DNA of 64,000 nt, taken from NCBI RefSeq assembly GCF_018257515.1, contig NZ_JAERJR010000005.1:62001-126000 (forward strand). The letters are read 5' to 3'. Every line of letters begins with the position of its first letter. The first letter of the stretch is position 1. Both the position numbers and the translations under genes were made by a program. This stretch comes from Tatumella sp. JGM118. GTDB lineage: Bacteria > Pseudomonadota > Gammaproteobacteria > Enterobacterales > Enterobacteriaceae. Below, one piece after another: positions 39,568-48,491 of this stretch. The notes beneath the pieces are model-generated. The model saw only the letters and a program-made list of their open reading frames with translations. It was not told where the DNA came from and ran no database searches.

Positions 39568-40125
39568 ATGCGTAAATTTATCAGATATCTCAGTGTCGGA
39601 TTGCTGGTCATCGGCCTGGCCGCCTGTGACCAGAAGAAAGACGATACCTCTGACAATCATAGTGCGGCAGCTTCACAGCAGGCAGCACAAACCATTACTC
39701 TGCCAGCAGGCAAACTCAGTTTTACCCTGCCGTCAGGTATGACAGATCAGACAGGTAAGCTGGGTACAACGACCAACAATATGCACGTGTATGCCAACAG
39801 TAATGGCCAGCAGGCGGTTATCGTGATCGTCGGTTCCCAAACCAGTGACGGACTGGACGTACTGACACAGCGCCTGGAAGAGCAGCAACGTAACCGCGAT
39901 CCACAGTTACAGGTGGTGTCTGATAAAGCGATCACTCTGAGCGGTCAGCCGGCACAGCAACTCGATACGGTAATTTCTGCGAAAAATCAGACTAACTGGT
40001 CTACGGTCGTCATGACTAAAGTCGGCGGTCAACTGGTGACTCTGCAGATTTCATTACCGGCCGATAATCAGGCACAGTCGCAGACGACGGCTGAGGATAT
40101 TGTTAAGACCATCACCCTTAACTGA
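39568..40125 (+). CDS. dcrB: Lipoprotein DcrB
   Basis: A 185-residue lipoprotein, the same length as E. coli DcrB. The lipobox VIGLAAC has Cys at ~20; Asp follows at +2, which favours retention in the inner membrane. The mature domain includes KLGTTTNNMHVYAN and RDPQLQVVSDKAI. DcrB is required for phage C1/C6 infection in E. coli and affects lipoprotein acylation. It follows yhhQ, as in E. coli. Confidence 0.94.
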   Translation: MRKFIRYLSVGLLVIGLAACDQKKDDTSDNHSAAASQQAAQTITLPAGKLSFTLPSGMTDQTGKLGTTTNNMHVYANSNGQQAVIVIVGSQTSDGLDVLTQRLEEQQRNRDPQLQVVSDKAITLSGQPAQQLDTVISAKNQTNWSTVVMTKVGGQLVTLQISLPADNQAQSQTTAEDIVKTITLN

Positions 40126-40509
40126 TCCTTCCCCGTGTTTATCACGTTTTCTTATGGCAAAGCGTGATAAACACCCTTAACCCTGTCGGGTTATCGCTAA
40201 ACTCCCCGCCCCACCCCGCCTGCATAAAAAATAAAACCTTATTAATCATAAAATAAAGAAAGTCTTTCGTGCGTCAGGTACCGGAATCCGTCAGACACGC
40301 GCTGCCTGTTTTCTGACCGCCCATGACTTCCGCCATAGATTAAAGTTATACTTATGGCCGCATGACAATAACCGCTCTGCGGTTTTATTGTCCGCCAGGA
40401 TGCGCCGAAATGCTGATTAGCCATTATGCTTACTGCCCCGGTAATATTTACTTACACTCATCGCCGGGCGACCTTCCTGACCGTTTATGAACAAAATACA
40501 GGTATGCAT
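40126..40509. other. Intergenic region between dcrB and proP
   Basis: A 384-bp gap without a supportable gene. It begins with the 12-bp-arm inverted repeat at 40135-40174. The AT-rich stretch around 40225-40260 (AAAAAATAAAACC, ATAAAATAAAG) is a likely proP promoter region. I could not place the CRP or Fis sites known for E. coli proP. Confidence 0.5.
40135..40174. repeat. Perfect 12-bp inverted repeat after dcrB
   Basis: GTGTTTATCACG (40135-40146) pairs with CGTGATAAACAC (40163-40174) around a 16-base loop. It starts 10 bases after the dcrB stop. No T tract follows, so it may be a stabilising 3' hairpin or a protein site rather than an intrinsic terminator. Confidence 0.75.
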
Positions 40510-42015
40510 ATGAAATTACGTAGGAAGCGTATAAAACCCATCGAGATTGATGACGTCACCATTATTGATGACACCCGGCTACGTAAAGCAATTACGGCTG
40601 CATCGCTGGGGAATGCTATGGAGTGGTTCGATTTCGGGGTTTACGGATTCGTCGCCTATGCCTTAGGGAAAGTCTTTTTCCCTTCCGCATCACCCGGCAT
40701 TCAGATGATTGCAGCTCTCGCGACTTTCTCAGTACCGTTCCTTATCCGCCCGTTAGGGGGATTATTTTTCGGTATGCTGGGAGATAAATTTGGCCGGCAA
40801 AAAATTCTGTCGGTCACCATTGTTATCATGTCTGTCAGTACCTTCTGTATCGGTCTGATCCCATCGTATGCCTCGATAGGGATCTGGGCGCCCATCCTGC
40901 TGTTGATAGCAAAAATGGCGCAGGGTTTCTCTGTCGGAGGGGAATATACCGGTGCCTCTATCTTTGTCGCGGAGTACTCTCCGGATCGTAAGCGCGGCTT
41001 TATGGGGAGCTGGCTGGATTTCGGCTCCATCATCGGGTTTATCCTCGGGGCCGGTGTCGTGGTCTTAATTTCTGCCATTCTCGGTGATGAGCGATTCACT
41101 GAATGGGGCTGGCGTTTACCTTTCTTCCTGGCGCTGCCGCTGGGGGTTGTCGGGTTATATCTGCGTCATGCTCTGGAAGAGACACCGGCCTTCCGGCAGC
41201 ATGTGGATAAACTGGAACAGGGAGACCGTGAAGGCCTGCGTGATGGTCCTAAGGTTTCCTTCAAATCTATCGCCACCCGCCACTGGAAAAGTCTGCTGGC
41301 CTGCGTAGGACTGGTCATATCCACAAATGTGACCTATTACATGTTGCTGACCTACATGCCGAGCTACCTGTCGCATAACCTGCACTATTCCGAAGACCAC
41401 GGTGTGCTGATTATTATTGCGATTATGATCGGTATGCTGTTCGTCCAGCCCGTGATGGGCATGCTCAGTGACCGTTTCGGACGCCGTCCGTTCGTGATTA
41501 TTGGCAGTATTGCGCTGTTCTTCTGTGCCATTCCGGCATTTATGCTGATCACCAGTAATGTCCTGGGCCTGATTTTTGCGGGTTTACTGATGCTGGCGGT
41601 GATCCTCAATGCCTTTACCGGGGTCATGGCTTCCACCCTGCCGGCGATGTTTCCGACCCGGATCCGCTACAGCGCTCTGGCAAGCGCCTTTAATATTTCT
41701 ATATTGATTGCCGGTCTGACGCCCACCCTGGCTGCCTGGCTGGTGGAAGCGAGTAATAACCTGATGATGCCGGCTTACTATCTGATGGTCATTGCCGTGA
41801 TCGGATTGTTCACCGGGATCTTTATGAAAGAAACGGCAAACAAACCGCTAAGCGGCGCCACCCCGGCCGCCTCTGACCTGGAAGAGGCGCGGGAAATTCT
41901 TCAGGAGCACCACGACGATATCGAACATAAAATCGAAGATATCGACGAAGAAATCGCGCGTCTGGCAGCCAAACGTAAAAATCTGGTTCAGCAGCACCCG
42001 GATATTAACGAATAA
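40510..42015 (+). CDS. proP: Osmoprotectant/proton symporter ProP
   Basis: A 501-residue MFS transporter (500 in E. coli) that takes up proline and glycine betaine in response to high osmolality. The MFS signature GDKFGRQK is at residues ~95-102, and FSVGGEYTGASIF and YMLLTYMPSYLS are strictly conserved. The C-terminal coiled coil, needed for osmosensing, is clear (ILQEHHDDIEHKIEDIDEEI). The ATG at 40510 (MKLRRKRIKP) fits E. coli; upstream in-frame starts at 40504 and 40426 are less likely. E. coli proP is elsewhere, so this location is a rearrangement. Confidence 0.95.
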   Translation: MKLRRKRIKPIEIDDVTIIDDTRLRKAITAASLGNAMEWFDFGVYGFVAYALGKVFFPSASPGIQMIAALATFSVPFLIRPLGGLFFGMLGDKFGRQKILSVTIVIMSVSTFCIGLIPSYASIGIWAPILLLIAKMAQGFSVGGEYTGASIFVAEYSPDRKRGFMGSWLDFGSIIGFILGAGVVVLISAILGDERFTEWGWRLPFFLALPLGVVGLYLRHALEETPAFRQHVDKLEQGDREGLRDGPKVSFKSIATRHWKSLLACVGLVISTNVTYYMLLTYMPSYLSHNLHYSEDHGVLIIIAIMIGMLFVQPVMGMLSDRFGRRPFVIIGSIALFFCAIPAFMLITSNVLGLIFAGLLMLAVILNAFTGVMASTLPAMFPTRIRYSALASAFNISILIAGLTPTLAAWLVEASNNLMMPAYYLMVIAVIGLFTGIFMKETANKPLSGATPAASDLEEAREILQEHHDDIEHKIEDIDEEIARLAAKRKNLVQQHPDINE

Positions 42016-42023
42016 TGTTTTTT

Positions 42024-42053
42024 CCTCCCCCGGCAGTGTGCCGAGGGAGGTTT
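42024..42053 (+). terminator. Probable terminator after proP
   Basis: CCTCCC-CCGGCAGTGTGCCGA-GGGAGG forms a stem with CGGC/GCCG nested inside, 9 bases after the proP stop, followed by TTTG. The T tract is short. Confidence 0.65.
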
Positions 42054-42139
42054 GCCCGGTAATTGGCACACAGAGCATCGTCCCGCCGTCATAAAAGGAG
42101 TACACTGAATCAACATTTCTAATCAGTGCAGAGTGAAAA

Positions 42140-43123
42140 ATGTCCGACTTTTCTATTGTGCAGCGTCCGAGAAGACTGCGTAAAAACGCCTCCGTCCGTG
42201 AGTTATTCAAAGAAACTTCCCTGAGCCTGAATGATCTGGTCCTGCCTATCTTCGTTGAAGAAGGGCTGGATGACTATCAGGCAATCAACGCCATGCCTGG
42301 TGTGGTACGTATCCCTGAAAAACGACTGGCTTACGAAATTGAACGTATCGCTAACGCGGGTATCCGGTCCGTGATGACTTTCGGGATTTCACACCATCTG
42401 GATGATACCGGGAGCGACAGCTGGGCCGAAAACGGGCTGGTCTCACGGATGTCCCGGATCTGTAAAGAGACGGTGCCGGAAATGATCGTCATGTCAGATA
42501 CCTGTTTCTGTGAGTACACCTCCCATGGTCACTGCGGTGTGATCTGTGACGGAGCAGTACACAATGATCAGACGCTTCACAATCTTGGTAAGCAGGCCGT
42601 GGCCGCTGCCCGTGCCGGGGCTGATTTTATCGCACCCTCCGCGGCAATGGACGGACAGGTGAAAGCGATTCGGCTGGCACTGGATGCGGCCGGATTTACG
42701 GACACCGCGATTATGTCTTATTCGACAAAATTTGCGTCCTCCTTCTATGGTCCGTTCCGTGAAGCCGCCGGTACCGCGCTGAAAGGCGATCGTAAAACCT
42801 ATCAGATGAACCCGATGAACCGTCGCGAAGCTATCCGTGAATCCTTACTGGATGAGGCAGAAGGTGCAGACGCATTGATGGTAAAACCGGCAGGCCCTTA
42901 TCTGGACGTCATCCGGGATATCCGTGAACGCACAGACCTGCCTCTGGCGGCTTATCAGGTCAGTGGTGAATATGCGATGATCAAATTCGCGGCTCAGGCG
43001 GGCGCCATTGATGAACAGAATGTGGTACTGGAGAGTCTGGGTGCCATCAAACGTGCCGGTGCAGATATTATCCTGAGCTATTTTGCGCTGGATTTGGCCG
43101 AGAAAAAAATTCTGACCCGCTAA
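42140..43123 (+). CDS. hemB: Delta-aminolevulinic acid dehydratase (porphobilinogen synthase)
   Basis: A 327-residue enzyme (324 in E. coli) condensing two 5-aminolevulinate molecules to porphobilinogen in heme synthesis. The zinc-binding Cys residues are in [16 protein letters not shown] (residues ~118-133), and the two active-site lysines are in [15 protein letters not shown] (~198) and LMVKPAGPY (~250). It is monocistronic and ends at a strong terminator at 43162-43189. Confidence 0.96.
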   Translation: MSDFSIVQRPRRLRKNASVRELFKETSLSLNDLVLPIFVEEGLDDYQAINAMPGVVRIPEKRLAYEIERIANAGIRSVMTFGISHHLDDTGSDSWAENGLVSRMSRICKETVPEMIVMSDTCFCEYTSHGHCGVICDGAVHNDQTLHNLGKQAVAAARAGADFIAPSAAMDGQVKAIRLALDAAGFTDTAIMSYSTKFASSFYGPFREAAGTALKGDRKTYQMNPMNRREAIRESLLDEAEGADALMVKPAGPYLDVIRDIRERTDLPLAAYQVSGEYAMIKFAAQAGAIDEQNVVLESLGAIKRAGADIILSYFALDLAEKKILTR

Positions 43124-43161
43124 CGTTACACATCCGGGGAGACTGGCTACGCTTCTCAGGT

Positions 43162-43189
43162 AAAAAGGCGTCCTTTGGACGCCTTTTTT
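43162..43189. terminator. Bidirectional terminator between hemB and queH
   Basis: AAAAAGGCGTCC-TTT-GGACGCCTTTTT is a perfect 12-bp hairpin with T6 on the plus strand and A5 on the other. It ends both convergent genes. Confidence 0.92.
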
Positions 43190-43206
43190 GCAGGGGTAAC
43201 CCGTGA

Positions 43207-43869
43207 TTATTTATTATCTTCGGGTTCGTAATACTGTACACCAATCGTAATACGTTCACGGCCTGTCGCGACCCGATGGCGGTTGGTATCACGTAACGAG
43301 TAGATACAGCCGCAATATTCCTGCTGGTAAAAGCGTTCACGCTTGCTTATCTCGATCATCCGCGCGGAACCGCCGCCTTTACGCCAGTTGAATTCCCAAT
43401 ACATCATTTCAGGATAATTCGCGGCAGCACGAACGCCACAATCATTAATCTGTTTCATGTCTTTCCAGCGGGAAATGCCCAGTGACGAAGTGATCACCGG
43501 AAAGCCATTTTCATGGGCATACAGCGCCGTACGTTCAAAGCGCATATCAAAGCACATAGTGCAACGCTCTCCGCGCTCCGGAGACCATTCCATGCCTTTC
43601 GCCCGCTCAAACCAGTTGTCGCGATCATAGTCAGCATCGATAAAAGGTACGCCGAACTTCTCTGCAAAACGAATATTTTCTTCTTTACGCAGTTCATACT
43701 CTTTCAGCGGATGAATATTCGGATTGTAGAAAAAGATGGTGTACTCAATTCCCGAAGCCAGCATGGCTTCCATCACTTCCCCTGAACATGGCGCACAGCA
43801 GGAGTGCAGTAAAACTTTATTATGACCACCCGGCAGCGGCAGTGGTTTTCTTTCGAAAGCGTCAGACAT
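43207..43869 (-). CDS. queH: Epoxyqueuosine reductase QueH
   Basis: A 220-residue QueH (DUF208) protein. It carries the Cys clusters of the family: [11 protein letters not shown] near residue 22, [10 protein letters not shown] (~103) and [10 protein letters not shown] (~186), which bind a [4Fe-4S] cluster and an extra metal site. QueH reduces epoxyqueuosine to queuosine in tRNA, the last step of the pathway, as a non-homologous alternative to QueG. The ATG at 43869 (MSDAFERK) was chosen over TTG 43893. No E. coli K-12 counterpart is present at this locus. Confidence 0.9.
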   Translation of the reverse strand: MSDAFERKPLPLPGGHNKVLLHSCCAPCSGEVMEAMLASGIEYTIFFYNPNIHPLKEYELRKEENIRFAEKFGVPFIDADYDRDNWFERAKGMEWSPERGERCTMCFDMRFERTALYAHENGFPVITSSLGISRWKDMKQINDCGVRAAANYPEMMYWEFNWRKGGGSARMIEISKRERFYQQEYCGCIYSLRDTNRHRVATGRERITIGVQYYEPEDNK

Positions 43870-44102
43870 ACTCAGATTTCCAAAACGTAGCAACAGCGAA
43901 AATGCATCATCCGGGACAGACCCGGATGCAAAGTGTACAGCATATTGTTATCGGATTCTGTTCAATACGCCAGTCCGCTGTATCTGAATCGCCATTTTTA
44001 CACAAATGAATGAAAAAACGGGCCATCATTTCAGGTGACACCGGGGGGGAGACGGAGGTAACAGAATGCCGGACGGTATTTTATCATCGTCCGGCAGAAT
44101 GA

Positions 44103-44660
44103 TCAGCTGACCAGTGCCGCCGGCAACGGGGCCTTTAGCCGGCGGATAGCCTGCAGGAAAGTCTCCAGTTCTTTATTCAGTCGCCCGGTAATCATGTCAG
44201 CTATCCGTGCCTGAGGCCCGTCCTGGATAACCTGACTGTCATCGGCAAAGACGCCCTGCAAGATATCCCGTGCTTTCAATGTACTCAGTACCGGTTTCAG
44301 GGCGTAATCAATCGCCAGCATATGTGCCTGGCTGCCCGCGGTGGCCAGAGGAAGTACCACTTTATTCTCCAGGGCACGTTCCGGTAGCAAATCCAGTACC
44401 GTCTTCAGAACCCCGGAATAAGACGCCTTATACACTGGCGTGGCGATAATAATACCGCTGGCGCTGGCCAGATCTTCTTTGAACAGCGTCATTGCCGGCG
44501 CATCAAACCGGGCCTGAATCAGGTCATCCGGCTCAAAATGCTGAATATTCCACGGGATCACCTCAACCCCGTGCGATTCCAGAATATGCTGGCTGTATGT
44601 CAGTAAAGACGTGGAGCGTGATGGAAACCGGGGACTCCCGGCCAGAGTGATCACCCGCAT
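44103..44660 (-). CDS. ssuE: NADPH-dependent FMN reductase SsuE
   Basis: A 185-residue flavodoxin-like reductase (191 in E. coli). The FMN-phosphate loop is GSPRFPSRSTSLL at the N terminus; TPVYKASYSGVLKTVLDLLP and VLPLATAGSQAHMLA are almost identical to E. coli SsuE. SsuE supplies reduced FMN to the alkanesulfonate monooxygenase SsuD. Here ssuA, ssuD, ssuC and ssuB are not next to it, so its partner must be elsewhere or different. It is a single gene on the minus strand. Confidence 0.9.
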   Translation of the reverse strand: MRVITLAGSPRFPSRSTSLLTYSQHILESHGVEVIPWNIQHFEPDDLIQARFDAPAMTLFKEDLASASGIIIATPVYKASYSGVLKTVLDLLPERALENKVVLPLATAGSQAHMLAIDYALKPVLSTLKARDILQGVFADDSQVIQDGPQARIADMITGRLNKELETFLQAIRRLKAPLPAALVS

Positions 44661-44746
44661 CTTTTTCCCCTTCTCAATGTGCTGTCACCCGCAGGAAAAT
44701 TTAAGCGAATAATGGCAGAGAGAGGCAGACAGGAAAAATAATATAT

Positions 44747-44770
44747 CCGGCAAAGCTATTGCCGGTTTTT
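44747..44770 (+). terminator. Intrinsic terminator on the plus strand with no obvious gene
   Basis: CCGGCAA-AGCTA-TTGCCGG is a 7-bp stem followed by TTTTT. It lies on the plus strand between ssuE (minus, ends of its 5' side at 44660) and pptA (minus). No plus-strand coding frame ends there. It may end a small RNA or read-through transcript. Confidence 0.65.
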
Positions 44771-44818
44771 GCTAACCCCCGGAATACCCGGGGATATCCG
44801 GCGACGGCACGCAGGCTC

Positions 44819-45049
44819 TCAGAGCTGGTAGTCCGGGGCTTTGATCAGTTGTGCCATTTCGGGTGCGATTTGCGTCTCCCAGACCGACGATTTCCATTCT
44901 TCCCGGGGAACATATTTCAGCGCAATACTGACGGCACCGTCGCGGCACTCCAGATACTGCTGCATGAGCTGTGTTATCGCATCGGCGAATTCTTTCGTCT
45001 GCTCCGGCGTCAGTTCACGGGGAAATGATTTAATTTCAATGTGCGGCAT
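44819..45049 (-). CDS. pptA: 4-oxalocrotonate tautomerase-like protein PptA
   Basis: A 76-residue tautomerase-superfamily protein. It starts MPHIEIKSFPRELT, matching E. coli PptA (YdcE, 77 aa) with the N-terminal Pro (after Met removal) that serves as catalytic base, and ends IAPEMAQLIKAPDY. The natural substrate is unknown. It is monocistronic between ssuE and dnaC; in E. coli the gene is elsewhere. Confidence 0.88.
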   Translation of the reverse strand: MPHIEIKSFPRELTPEQTKEFADAITQLMQQYLECRDGAVSIALKYVPREEWKSSVWETQIAPEMAQLIKAPDYQL

Positions 45050-45138
45050 CGGTTATCCCTTCTGTCAGATAAGACCCTGGCGGGCTGTCGTTCAGATAAT
45101 GACACCGGAAATTTTGCGAAGAAAGAAAAATTATCATG

Positions 45139-45156
45139 CCTGCCGCGACGGGCAGG
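45139..45156 (-). terminator. Probable terminator after dnaTC
   Basis: CCTGCC-CGTCGC-GGCAGG on the minus strand, 18 bases after the dnaC stop; a TTTTT run appears about 8 bases after the stem. Moderate support. Confidence 0.55.
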
Positions 45157-45173
45157 CGAAGTCGGGAGAGGTA

Positions 45174-45914
45174 TTAATATTCATCACCGCGAACGCGGTC
45201 ACGGTAGCTGTCCCAGTCAAAACGCACCCACATACTGTTCCCCAGTCGCATCCTGTCCATCACCCTGTCGCCTAATAACGCATTCATCCCTTCATGGTTC
45301 AGATTAGAGAGCATGCCTGTCGGTCGTTTGGAGGACGAGCGGCGGTCAACAATCTGGTTAATAATGACTTTTTCGTAGCGGGATTCGGTCTGCATACCAA
45401 TTTCATCGATCACCAGCAGGTCAACACTGCTCAGGTCATGAATTAAGCGTTCTTCCGTCAGCGTGCTCCCCCCGCTAAATGTCCCTTTCATGTTAGACAT
45501 CAGGTCAGCGACCGTCACGATCAGAACACTCTTACCGCGCAGGATAAGATCATTACCAATAGCCGCCGCCAGATGGTTTTTGCCGGTGCCGGGACGGCCG
45601 GAAAAAACAAAACTGGCAATACTGTGTTCAAATTCCGCGGCATACTGACGCGCCATCGCCAGAGCTTTACGCTGTCCTTCACTTTCCACACGGTAATTAT
45701 CAAAGGAACAGTTCATATGCAATTCACGGATACCGGAACGCCCCATGATACGCTGCATTTTCATCGCCCGGTTTTCGCGAAAGACGGCTTCTGAACGCAG
45801 GCGGCCTTGCTCCTGGTTCCAGGCCAGCAAATCTTCCCCCCGGGTGAACTTAGGTTTTACCCCATCAGGCATTAAACGTTGTAATCGGCTAAAAAGATTT
45901 TCCGGTGTTTTCAT
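45174..45914 (-). CDS. dnaC: Replicative helicase loader DnaC
   Basis: A 246-residue AAA+ protein (245 in E. coli). The Walker A is SGRPGTGKNHLAAAIGNDL (with Asn in place of Thr/Ser, as in E. coli DnaC), and Walker B is LLVIDEIG. The sensor region contains RRSSSKRPTGMLSN. It loads DnaB onto DNA at oriC and during restart. Its ATG overlaps the dnaT stop by one base, giving a dnaTC operon. Confidence 0.96.
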   Translation of the reverse strand: MKTPENLFSRLQRLMPDGVKPKFTRGEDLLAWNQEQGRLRSEAVFRENRAMKMQRIMGRSGIRELHMNCSFDNYRVESEGQRKALAMARQYAAEFEHSIASFVFSGRPGTGKNHLAAAIGNDLILRGKSVLIVTVADLMSNMKGTFSGGSTLTEERLIHDLSSVDLLVIDEIGMQTESRYEKVIINQIVDRRSSSKRPTGMLSNLNHEGMNALLGDRVMDRMRLGNSMWVRFDWDSYRDRVRGDEY

Positions 45915-46459
45915 TATTCACCCCTGAAGCCATTTGGCGTCTGACGATCCGGTTCAGCCACTTCCGTCAAATCACGGCGGGTCTGGCTGAATTTATTCAC
46001 CCGGCCGGTCTGCAGAGATCGCGCCAGCTTCTGCTGCCACTGAATATGATGGAAAACCCGGCCTTCGGCCTGCCAGTAGGCGGTAAAGGCTGCAAGCTCT
46101 TCATCGCTGACTGGCTCACTCAGCGCGATACCCCAGAGCGCCGCCTGGCGCAGAAAATCTGCGTCGGGTTGCCAGCCGTGATACATAGGGAATTTGCCGG
46201 CCGGTGCGCGAAAAACCGGCATAGCCGCCGCAGAAGGCTCAAAAAACTGGTCATCCAGTGCGACATCTGTCGGATGCGTTAAGGCAGCCTCCGCCGCTAA
46301 TAACTCCGCCAGCCGCCCGGCCGTGAGTGCATACATGACCGGGGCATTATTATTGAAAACCGCAAGCGTTCCCCGTTCGGCGCCTTGCAGTGCAGAAAGC
46401 GGATCCTGGCTGAACTCGTTCAACCCAATGATCGTTGAGGATAAAAGTTTAACCGGCAT
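45914..46459 (-). CDS. dnaT: Primosomal protein 1 DnaT
   Basis: A 181-residue protein (179 in E. coli) of the PriA-dependent primosome; it binds PriB and ssDNA and helps recruit DnaB-DnaC in replication restart. It starts MPVKLLSSTIIGLNEFSQDP and contains FPMYHGWQPDADFLRQAALWGI, here at residues ~93-114, in the C-terminal domain, both close to E. coli. First gene of dnaTC, divergent from tag. Confidence 0.93.
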   Translation of the reverse strand: MPVKLLSSTIIGLNEFSQDPLSALQGAERGTLAVFNNNAPVMYALTAGRLAELLAAEAALTHPTDVALDDQFFEPSAAAMPVFRAPAGKFPMYHGWQPDADFLRQAALWGIALSEPVSDEELAAFTAYWQAEGRVFHHIQWQQKLARSLQTGRVNKFSQTRRDLTEVAEPDRQTPNGFRGE

Positions 46460-46640
46460 GATGAAACCTGACTCTGTAGAATTATCCGGCCCCGACCCCC
46501 CCGGGTGCCTCGGGGCGACTATACCTATAGTGTACCAAGTTTGTCGTCATGGATCGCAAAAACATCATGTAATTGTTCTTCTCCCGGTGACTTCTGCCGG
46601 TCAGTATGACATCTCTGTCAGGAAACCCAGGACCCTTGCT

Positions 46641-47243
46641 ATGAAAATTCAACGCTGCCGTTGGGTCACTCACGACCCGTTATATATTGACTACCATGAT
46701 CATGAATGGGGGGTCCCGCAAAAAGATCCTCAGATATTATTTGAAATGCTCTGCCTCGAAGGTCAGCAGGCGGGGCTCTCCTGGATCACCGTACTGAAGA
46801 AACGGCAAGCCTATCGCCAGCTTTTTAGCGGATTTTCGGCACCGGCGATGGCCGCTCTTACTTCGGCCGATATCGATTTGTTACAACAGAATCCTGCGAT
46901 TATTCGACACCGCGGTAAAATAGAGGCTCTGGTCAGTAATGCAAATGCCTTACTGGCAATGGAACAAAAGGGTGAGTGTTTTTCTGATTTTGTCTGGAGC
47001 TTCGTTAACCACCAGCCCATCATTACCCGTTATCTTCGGTATGAGGATGCGCCGACCTTTACCCCTGCATCGGTCAGGCTGGCTAAGGAATTGAAAAAGC
47101 GGGGGTTCAGATTTACAGGGCCGACCATATGCCATGCTTTTATGCAGGCAACAGGGATGGTTATCGATCATCAGACTGACTGCTTCTGCCATCCGGATAA
47201 CCGTGACAAACCGTCGCCGGAGACCGTTTCAGATAACGGATAA
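46641..47243 (+). CDS. tag: 3-methyladenine DNA glycosylase I (Tag)
   Basis: A 200-residue constitutive alkylation-repair glycosylase (187 in E. coli). CRWVTHDPLYIDYHDHEWGVP carries the N-terminal zinc ligands (Cys and His), and the active-site Glu lies in CLEGQQAGLSWITVLKKR. The other zinc ligands are at the C end (DHQTDCFCHP). The tail has about 10 extra residues. ATG 46641 was chosen because upstream in-frame sequence reads into the dnaT/tag intergenic region without homology. Confidence 0.95.
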   Translation: MKIQRCRWVTHDPLYIDYHDHEWGVPQKDPQILFEMLCLEGQQAGLSWITVLKKRQAYRQLFSGFSAPAMAALTSADIDLLQQNPAIIRHRGKIEALVSNANALLAMEQKGECFSDFVWSFVNHQPIITRYLRYEDAPTFTPASVRLAKELKKRGFRFTGPTICHAFMQATGMVIDHQTDCFCHPDNRDKPSPETVSDNG

Positions 47244-47328
47244 GCGACCGGCAGGGTCGAATATATACCGACAGACAGGCATAATCAGCGCCTCATGCCG
47301 GTGAGAGGCAGCGTAAACAGGAGACGTA

Positions 47329-48351
47329 ATGACTAGCAGGCCACCACGCGCCACGATAAGCGATGTTGCCAAAGCCGCAGGAACCGGGAAAACCAGTGTC
47401 TCCCGCTACCTGAATGGTGAACAACAGCTGTTATCCCCGGCCCTTAAGGCCCGGATAGAACAGGCTATTTCCGAACTCAATTACCGGCCAAGTCAGATGG
47501 CACGCAGCCTGAAACGTGGCCGTACACGGTTAATCGGGCTCATCATTGCTGATATTACTAATGCCTACTCCGTGGAGGTCATGTGCGGTATTGAAGCTGC
47601 ATGCCGTGATTACGGATTCACATTGTTAATGTGTAATACCAATAATGAGGTAGCACTGGAACAATACTATATTCAGTTACTGAGCAGTTATCAGGTTGAA
47701 GGACTGATTATTAATGCGGTAGGGATGCGCGAAGAAGAACTTAATCAGTTGCTACAATCCAGGCTACCGATGACATTGATAGACCGTAAAATCGATAACT
47801 TCGAGTGTAATGTCATTGGTCTGAAAAACCATGAGGCTGCACAGCAGCTTACCCGGCATCTGGCCGGTAACGGATTTAAATCATTATTGTTCCTCAGTGA
47901 GCCGATTGCCAGTGTCAACACCCGCCGGGAGAGGCTGGAGGCCTTCCGCCAGACAGTCGCGGAATATCCGGATATTTGCGGCGAAAATGCAGAAATAAGC
48001 CTGAATCAGCCGAAAAAATTAGGTGAATGTCTGCGGGAATTTCTGCGCAGGCACTCACCTGAACACTGCGCCATCATTGCTGCTAACGGGTCAATGACGC
48101 TCGAAGTTGTGAAAGCGTTACGGGCCGAAGGACTGGAGTGTGGTAAAGATATTGGCCTGGCCGGTTTTGATGAGATGAGCTGGTCTGCGCTGGCGGGGCC
48201 CGGTATTACGACGCTGAAACAGCCGACCCACCAGATAGGCTACAGTGCGCTGCAGAGTGTTATCAGTATGATAAAACAGAACGATACCGCCCCTGCCGAC
48301 CAGTTTTTTAGCGGTGAATTAGTGGTACGCGGTTCCAGCCATCCCCTGTGA
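47329..48351 (+). CDS. LacI-family regulator, PtxS/2-ketogluconate type
   Basis: A 340-residue LacI-family repressor. The N-terminal helix-turn-helix is ATISDVAKAAGTGKTSVSRYL (first 7-28) and the hinge YRPSQMARSLKRG follows. The ligand domain contains IGLIIADITNAYSVEVMCGI and GLAGFDEMSWSALAGPGITT. The GTGKTSVSRYLN variant is the one I associate with KdgR/PtxS-type ketogluconate regulators. Its location directly upstream of a kguE-like gene and ghrB supports control of ketogluconate use. The effector and operator are not known. Confidence 0.82.
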   Translation: MTSRPPRATISDVAKAAGTGKTSVSRYLNGEQQLLSPALKARIEQAISELNYRPSQMARSLKRGRTRLIGLIIADITNAYSVEVMCGIEAACRDYGFTLLMCNTNNEVALEQYYIQLLSSYQVEGLIINAVGMREEELNQLLQSRLPMTLIDRKIDNFECNVIGLKNHEAAQQLTRHLAGNGFKSLLFLSEPIASVNTRRERLEAFRQTVAEYPDICGENAEISLNQPKKLGECLREFLRRHSPEHCAIIAANGSMTLEVVKALRAEGLECGKDIGLAGFDEMSWSALAGPGITTLKQPTHQIGYSALQSVISMIKQNDTAPADQFFSGELVVRGSSHPL

Positions 48352-48491
48352 GTCTGCGGCTCTGATGTCCGGTTAATCATTTTTTGTTACGGAGATGAAA
48401 AAATTAGCGCTTTACCGGCCGGTTATGGAACCAGTACCATCCTGATCAGATAAGCGCTGAAACTGCCCGGCACTGATGTCAGGAGGGAGTG

